64,000 nucleotides of DNA from Caulobacter sp. 602-2 (GTDB taxonomy: Bacteria > Pseudomonadota > Alphaproteobacteria > Caulobacterales > Caulobacteraceae), in contig NZ_JAAKGT010000006.1 in NCBI RefSeq assembly GCF_011043625.1, forward strand, positions 1-64,000. The letters are read 5' to 3'. Below, piece after piece: positions 60,653 through 64,000 of this stretch; positions within the stretch are counted from its first letter, which is position 1; each line of letters begins with the position of its first letter. The translations under genes and the position numbers were made by a program. The notes under the pieces are model-generated. The model worked only from the letters and a program-made list of their open reading frames with translations, was not told the DNA's origin and made no database searches.

Positions 60653-60865
60653 ATGAAAACCTACACGTTCGTCTGCTTGGCCGGTAACCAGGTCGCCACC
60701 GCAGTCGATATCCAGGACCTGGCCGACAACGCCTACCGGCGTCATGCCTTGTCGCTGCTGCGTGATCACGCCAGCGCCGAGACGATCGAGGTGTGGCGCG
60801 ACGAGGCGGTGATCGACCTCGTGGAGCGGGCAGGGGCCGTTCTGGGGGCGCCCGCGGCCGGATAA
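60653..60865 (+). CDS. Small hypothetical protein
   Basis: This 70-residue protein is not recognised. It opens with a beta-strand (KTYTFVCLAGNQVATAVD), followed by helices (NAYRRHALSLLRDH, then VIDLVERAGAVLG). It is short and soluble. The ATG at 60653 is preceded by GAGGGCTGTG. It stands alone between the kinase and parC. Confidence 0.6.
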   Translation: MKTYTFVCLAGNQVATAVDIQDLADNAYRRHALSLLRDHASAETIEVWRDEAVIDLVERAGAVLGAPAAG

Positions 60866-60942
60866 GCCGCAAAAACCCCGCCGCCGCCTCGAATCGAGCG
60901 CCGCATATCTGCTAGGCTGGCGGGCCGAAACGAATCTGACTG

Positions 60943-63222
60943 ATGAACAAGCCCGTCCTTCCTCCCCCCGGCGGTCCCGGCGACGGCGACCGCATCCTCG
61001 AAGAGCCGCTGACCGAAGCGCTGTCCAAGCGCTATCTGGCCTATGCGCTGTCGACCATCGGCTCGCGGGCGCTGCCCGACGTCCGCGACGGCATGAAGCC
61101 GGTGCACCGTCGCGTGCTCTACGCCATGAGCAACATGCGCCTGAACCCCGAGGCCGCCGCGCGCAAGTGCGCCAAGGTGGTCGGCGAGGTGATGGGTAAC
61201 TTCCACCCGCACGGCGACCAGTCGATCTACGACGCCCTGGTGCGCCTGGCCCAGGACTTCTCTCAGCGCATCCCGCTGGTCGAGGGGCAGGGCAACTTCG
61301 GCAACATCGACGGCGATAACGCCGCGGCCATGCGTTACACCGAATGCAAGATGACGGAGGCGGCGACGCTTCTGCTCGACGGCATCGACGAGGACGCGGT
61401 CGATTTCCGGCCCACCTATGACGGCCAGGACGAGGAGCCGGTGGTCCTGCCGTCGGGCTTCCCGAACCTGCTGGCCAACGGTTCGGCCGGCATCGCCGTG
61501 GGCATGGCGACCTCGATCCCGCCGCACAACCCGGCCGAACTGATCGACGCCTGCCTGCTGCTGCTGTCCAACCCCGAGGCGACGACCGCCGATATCCTCG
61601 AACGCGTGCCGGGGCCGGACTTCCCGACCGGCGGCGTCATCGTCGAGCCGGCCGCCTCCCTGCTGGAAACCTACGAGACCGGCCGCGGCGGCATCCGCAC
61701 CCGCGCCAAGTGGGAGCGCGAGGAGACCGGCCGCGGCACCTATCAGATCGTCGTCACCGAGATCCCGTATCAGGTGAAGAAGTCGGATCTGGTCGAGCAG
61801 CTGGCCGACCTGATCGAGAGCAAGAAGGCCGCCCTGCTGGGCGACGTCCGTGACGAGAGCGCCGAGGACATCCGCCTGGTGCTCGAGCCGAAGTCCAAGA
61901 ACGTCGAGCCTGAAGTGCTTATGGAGAGCCTGTTCAAGCTCTCGGCGCTGGAGAGCCGCTTCTCGGTCAACATCAACGTGCTGGACGCGCGCGGCACCCC
62001 CGGGGTGATGGGCATCAAGTCGGCGCTGATGGCGTTCCTGGCCCACCGCCGCGAGGTGCTGACCCGTCGGGCTCGCCACCGCCTGGCCAAGATCGAAGCC
62101 CGCCTGCACATCCTGGACGGCCTGCTGATCGCCTACCTCAATCTGGACGAGGTGATCCGCATCGTCCGCTACGAGGACAAGCCGAAGGAAAAGCTGATGG
62201 CGGCCTTCGCCCTCAGCGACATCCAGGCCGACGCCATCCTCAACACCCGCCTGCGCCAGCTGGCCAAGCTGGAGGAGATGGAGATCCGTCGCGAGCACGC
62301 CGAACTGGTGGAAGAGCGCGACGGCATCCTGGCCATGCTGGCCAGCGACAAGAAGCAGTGGGACCTGGTGGGCACTGGCCTGCGCCAGGTGCGCGCCAGC
62401 TTGATCAAGATCAAGCATCCGCTGGACAAGCCGCGTCCCACGGGCGTGACCGGCCGCTCGGTCTTCGACGTGGCTCCGGTGGTCGACGCCGACGCCGCCA
62501 TCGAGGCGATGATCGTGCGCGAGCCGATCACCATCATCCTGTCCGAGCGCGGCTGGATCCGCGCGGCCAAGGGCAAGATCGACGATCCGTCCGAGCTGAA
62601 GTTCAAGGAAGGCGACAAGCTGGGCTTCCTGGTCCCGGCCGAGACCACCGACAAGCTCCTGCTGTTCACCTCGGACGGCCGGTTCTTCACGCTGGGCTGC
62701 GCCAACCTGCCGTCGGCGCGCGGTCACGGCGAGCCGGTGCGGATGATGATCGAGCTCGACGACAAGGTGAAGATCATCGATGTCTTCCCGTTCAAGGCGG
62801 GCCGCAAGCGAATCCTGGCCTCCAAGCAGGGCTACGGCTTCCTGCTGCCGGAGGAGGAGGCCCTGGCCAACCGCAAGGCGGGCAAGCAGGTGCTGACCGT
62901 CGACGCCGCCGGCGCGGCCTTCTGCCTGGAAGCCGTCGGCGACCAGCTGGCCGTCGTGGGCGACAACGGCAAGATCCTGATCTTCCCGCTGGAAGAGCTG
63001 CCGGAGATGCCGCGCGGCAAGGGCGTGAAACTGCAGGCCTATCGCGAGGGCGGCCTGCGCGACGGCCTGTCGTTCAACGCCGAGACCGGCGCCTACTGGA
63101 TCGACACGGCGCTGCGTCGCCGCGAATGGACCGACTGGCAGACCTTCGTGGGTCGCCGGGCCGGCGCCGGCAAGCTGGCGCCCAAGGGCTTCCCGACCCA
63201 GAAGCGCTTCCGTCCCAAGTGA
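60943..63222 (+). CDS. parC: DNA topoisomerase IV subunit A
   Basis: This 759-residue type IIA topoisomerase subunit cuts and passes DNA to decatenate chromosomes. The active Tyr132 is in [10 protein letters not shown], the breakage-domain start is [20 protein letters not shown], and the C-terminal beta-pinwheel includes the repeated [11 protein letters not shown] and [17 protein letters not shown] elements. [17 protein letters not shown] corresponds to the quinolone-determining region; Gln93 and Asp97 sit where E. coli has Ser80 and Glu84. parE is not in the window. Confidence 0.95.
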   Translation: MNKPVLPPPGGPGDGDRILEEPLTEALSKRYLAYALSTIGSRALPDVRDGMKPVHRRVLYAMSNMRLNPEAAARKCAKVVGEVMGNFHPHGDQSIYDALVRLAQDFSQRIPLVEGQGNFGNIDGDNAAAMRYTECKMTEAATLLLDGIDEDAVDFRPTYDGQDEEPVVLPSGFPNLLANGSAGIAVGMATSIPPHNPAELIDACLLLLSNPEATTADILERVPGPDFPTGGVIVEPAASLLETYETGRGGIRTRAKWEREETGRGTYQIVVTEIPYQVKKSDLVEQLADLIESKKAALLGDVRDESAEDIRLVLEPKSKNVEPEVLMESLFKLSALESRFSVNINVLDARGTPGVMGIKSALMAFLAHRREVLTRRARHRLAKIEARLHILDGLLIAYLNLDEVIRIVRYEDKPKEKLMAAFALSDIQADAILNTRLRQLAKLEEMEIRREHAELVEERDGILAMLASDKKQWDLVGTGLRQVRASLIKIKHPLDKPRPTGVTGRSVFDVAPVVDADAAIEAMIVREPITIILSERGWIRAAKGKIDDPSELKFKEGDKLGFLVPAETTDKLLLFTSDGRFFTLGCANLPSARGHGEPVRMMIELDDKVKIIDVFPFKAGRKRILASKQGYGFLLPEEEALANRKAGKQVLTVDAAGAAFCLEAVGDQLAVVGDNGKILIFPLEELPEMPRGKGVKLQAYREGGLRDGLSFNAETGAYWIDTALRRREWTDWQTFVGRRAGAGKLAPKGFPTQKRFRPK

Positions 63223-63291
63223 TGTGATATGGCGGGAGCCGGCGTCTTCGGCGCCATGCTCTCGCCAACCCTCTGAGAGATAAGTCGACTT

Positions 63292-64000
63292 ATGAGCTTG
63301 TGGCGCAAGTCCGTCGGGGCCCTGGCCGGGTTCCTGGGCCTGACCGCCGCCCATCCGGGCGTGGCGAGCGCCTTGCCGCGCGTCAAGCCCGAGGCGGTGG
63401 GGTTCTCGTCCGAGAAGCTCAAGCGGGTCGACGAGACCATGCAGCGCCTGGTCGACCAGGGCCAGATCGCCGGCGGCGTCACGCTGCTGGCCCGTCACGG
63501 CAAGGTCGTCAGCCAGACCACCTACGGCAAGCGCGCCCTCGATCAGCCCGAGGCGATGCCGGCCGACGCGATCTTCCGCATCCGTTCTGAGACCAAGCCG
63601 GTCACGGGCGTGGCCATGCTGATCCTCTATGACGAGGGTCGCTGGAAGCTCGACGATCCGATCACCAAGTTCATTCCCGAGTTCGAGAACCTGCGCGTCG
63701 CCAATGGCGTCGACGCCTCGGGCCGTCCGATCCTGTCGCCGATCAGCCGCCCGCCGACCATGCGCGAGCTGATGACCCATACGGCGGGCTTCGCCTATGG
63801 CATCGCCGACGATCCGGGCAGCCAGGCCGACCAGGCCTATTACCGGGCGGGCGTGCTGCAGTCGGAATCGCTGTTCTCGATGGTGCAGAAGATCGCCGGC
63901 CTGCCGATGTATTCCGAGCCCGGCAAGCTGTGGCGCTACAGCGTGGCGGCCGACATCCAGGGCCTGATCATCGAGCGCCTGTCGGGCCAGGCCCTGCCGG
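63292..64000 (+). CDS. Serine hydrolase of the beta-lactamase (class C-like) family, cut by window end
   Basis: The 5' part of an exported protein: a signal peptide-like start (MSLWRKSVGALAGFLGLTAA, then ASALPR), then the beta-lactamase-like fold. The catalytic SxxK is Ser99-Glu-Thr-Lys102 in FRIRSETKPV, and the second motif is Tyr216-Ser-Val in WRYSVAADIQGLI. The SxxK/YSV combination is typical of EstB-type esterases and penicillin-binding-protein-like hydrolases rather than true beta-lactamases. The frame is open at 64000, so the third motif and C-terminus are missing. It begins 69 bases after parC. Confidence 0.88.
   Translation, partial: MSLWRKSVGALAGFLGLTAAHPGVASALPRVKPEAVGFSSEKLKRVDETMQRLVDQGQIAGGVTLLARHGKVVSQTTYGKRALDQPEAMPADAIFRIRSETKPVTGVAMLILYDEGRWKLDDPITKFIPEFENLRVANGVDASGRPILSPISRPPTMRELMTHTAGFAYGIADDPGSQADQAYYRAGVLQSESLFSMVQKIAGLPMYSEPGKLWRYSVAADIQGLIIERLSGQALP

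Noticed and set aside
60766..63780. A 1004-codon open frame on the minus strand opposite parC
   Set aside because: It is the antisense of a well-supported parC. Its translation is low-complexity (His, Arg, Asp, Gly, Leu repeats) with no known domain, as expected for complementary frames in GC-rich genes.

Overview
The window is high-GC, gene-dense chromosomal DNA from an alphaproteobacterium, most likely a pigmented Caulobacter or close relative. The main grounds are a GcrA-family regulator, an hfsD / hfsA-hfsB-hfsC set resembling the Caulobacter holdfast export genes, a single bifunctional RelA/SpoT protein directly downstream of rpoZ, TonB-dependent receptor and two-component gene pairs, and two copies of a long palindromic intergenic repeat carrying the CTCAGGATGAGG core. 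No rRNA, tRNA, CRISPR array, prophage or insertion sequence was seen.

Layout. 0-7.6 kb: a cytochrome c lipoprotein with two SnoaL-like genes, a GcrA-family regulator, a fused EgtB-EgtD ergothioneine enzyme, small stress-type proteins and a membrane protein. 6.8-10.5 kb: a two-component system bracketed by two EF-hand proteins. 10.5-15.5 kb: a metallo-beta-lactamase-fold hydrolase, an amino acid permease and the helicase HrpB. 15.5-17.65 kb: a lower-GC accessory patch with a secreted protein, scrambled hrpB 3'-end fragments, a DUF2971 gene and a pair of structured direct repeats. 17.7-21.8 kb: gatB, secreted low-complexity and RcnB-like proteins, a glutathione transferase and a Sel1-like protein. 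21.9-26.3 kb: the holdfast-type polysaccharide export and polymerisation genes. 26.4-30.1 kb: a crtY-crtI-crtB carotenoid operon with overlapping stop and start codons. 30.2-34.2 kb: folD, a DUF4279 protein, an Hpt protein, NAD kinase and a DUF2336 protein. 34.3-39.0 kb: glycerol kinase, then a gluconolactonase / Gfo-type oxidoreductase pair with a palindromic operator, and an esterase. 39.1-42.0 kb: a hypothetical protein, a uracil-DNA glycosylase, a NYN-domain protein and folK. 42.1-55.5 kb: a conserved housekeeping block (rpoZ, rsh, pyrE, pdxJ, acpS, lepB, rnc, era, recO) with interspersed accessory genes. 55.5-64 kb: a TonB-dependent receptor divergent from a second two-component system, then parC and a serine hydrolase cut by the window end.

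How parts work together. The hfs genes would build and export a surface polysaccharide, and the crt genes would convert geranylgeranyl diphosphate to beta-carotene. The gluconolactonase and Gfo-type dehydrogenase look like a periplasmic sugar-oxidation pair. The rpoZ-rsh unit links RNA polymerase to (p)ppGpp signalling. The most unusual points are the rsh gene, which has no ATG, GTG or TTG start for its conserved N-terminus but has a well-placed CTG; the EgtB-EgtD fusion; and the 15.5-17.65 kb patch.
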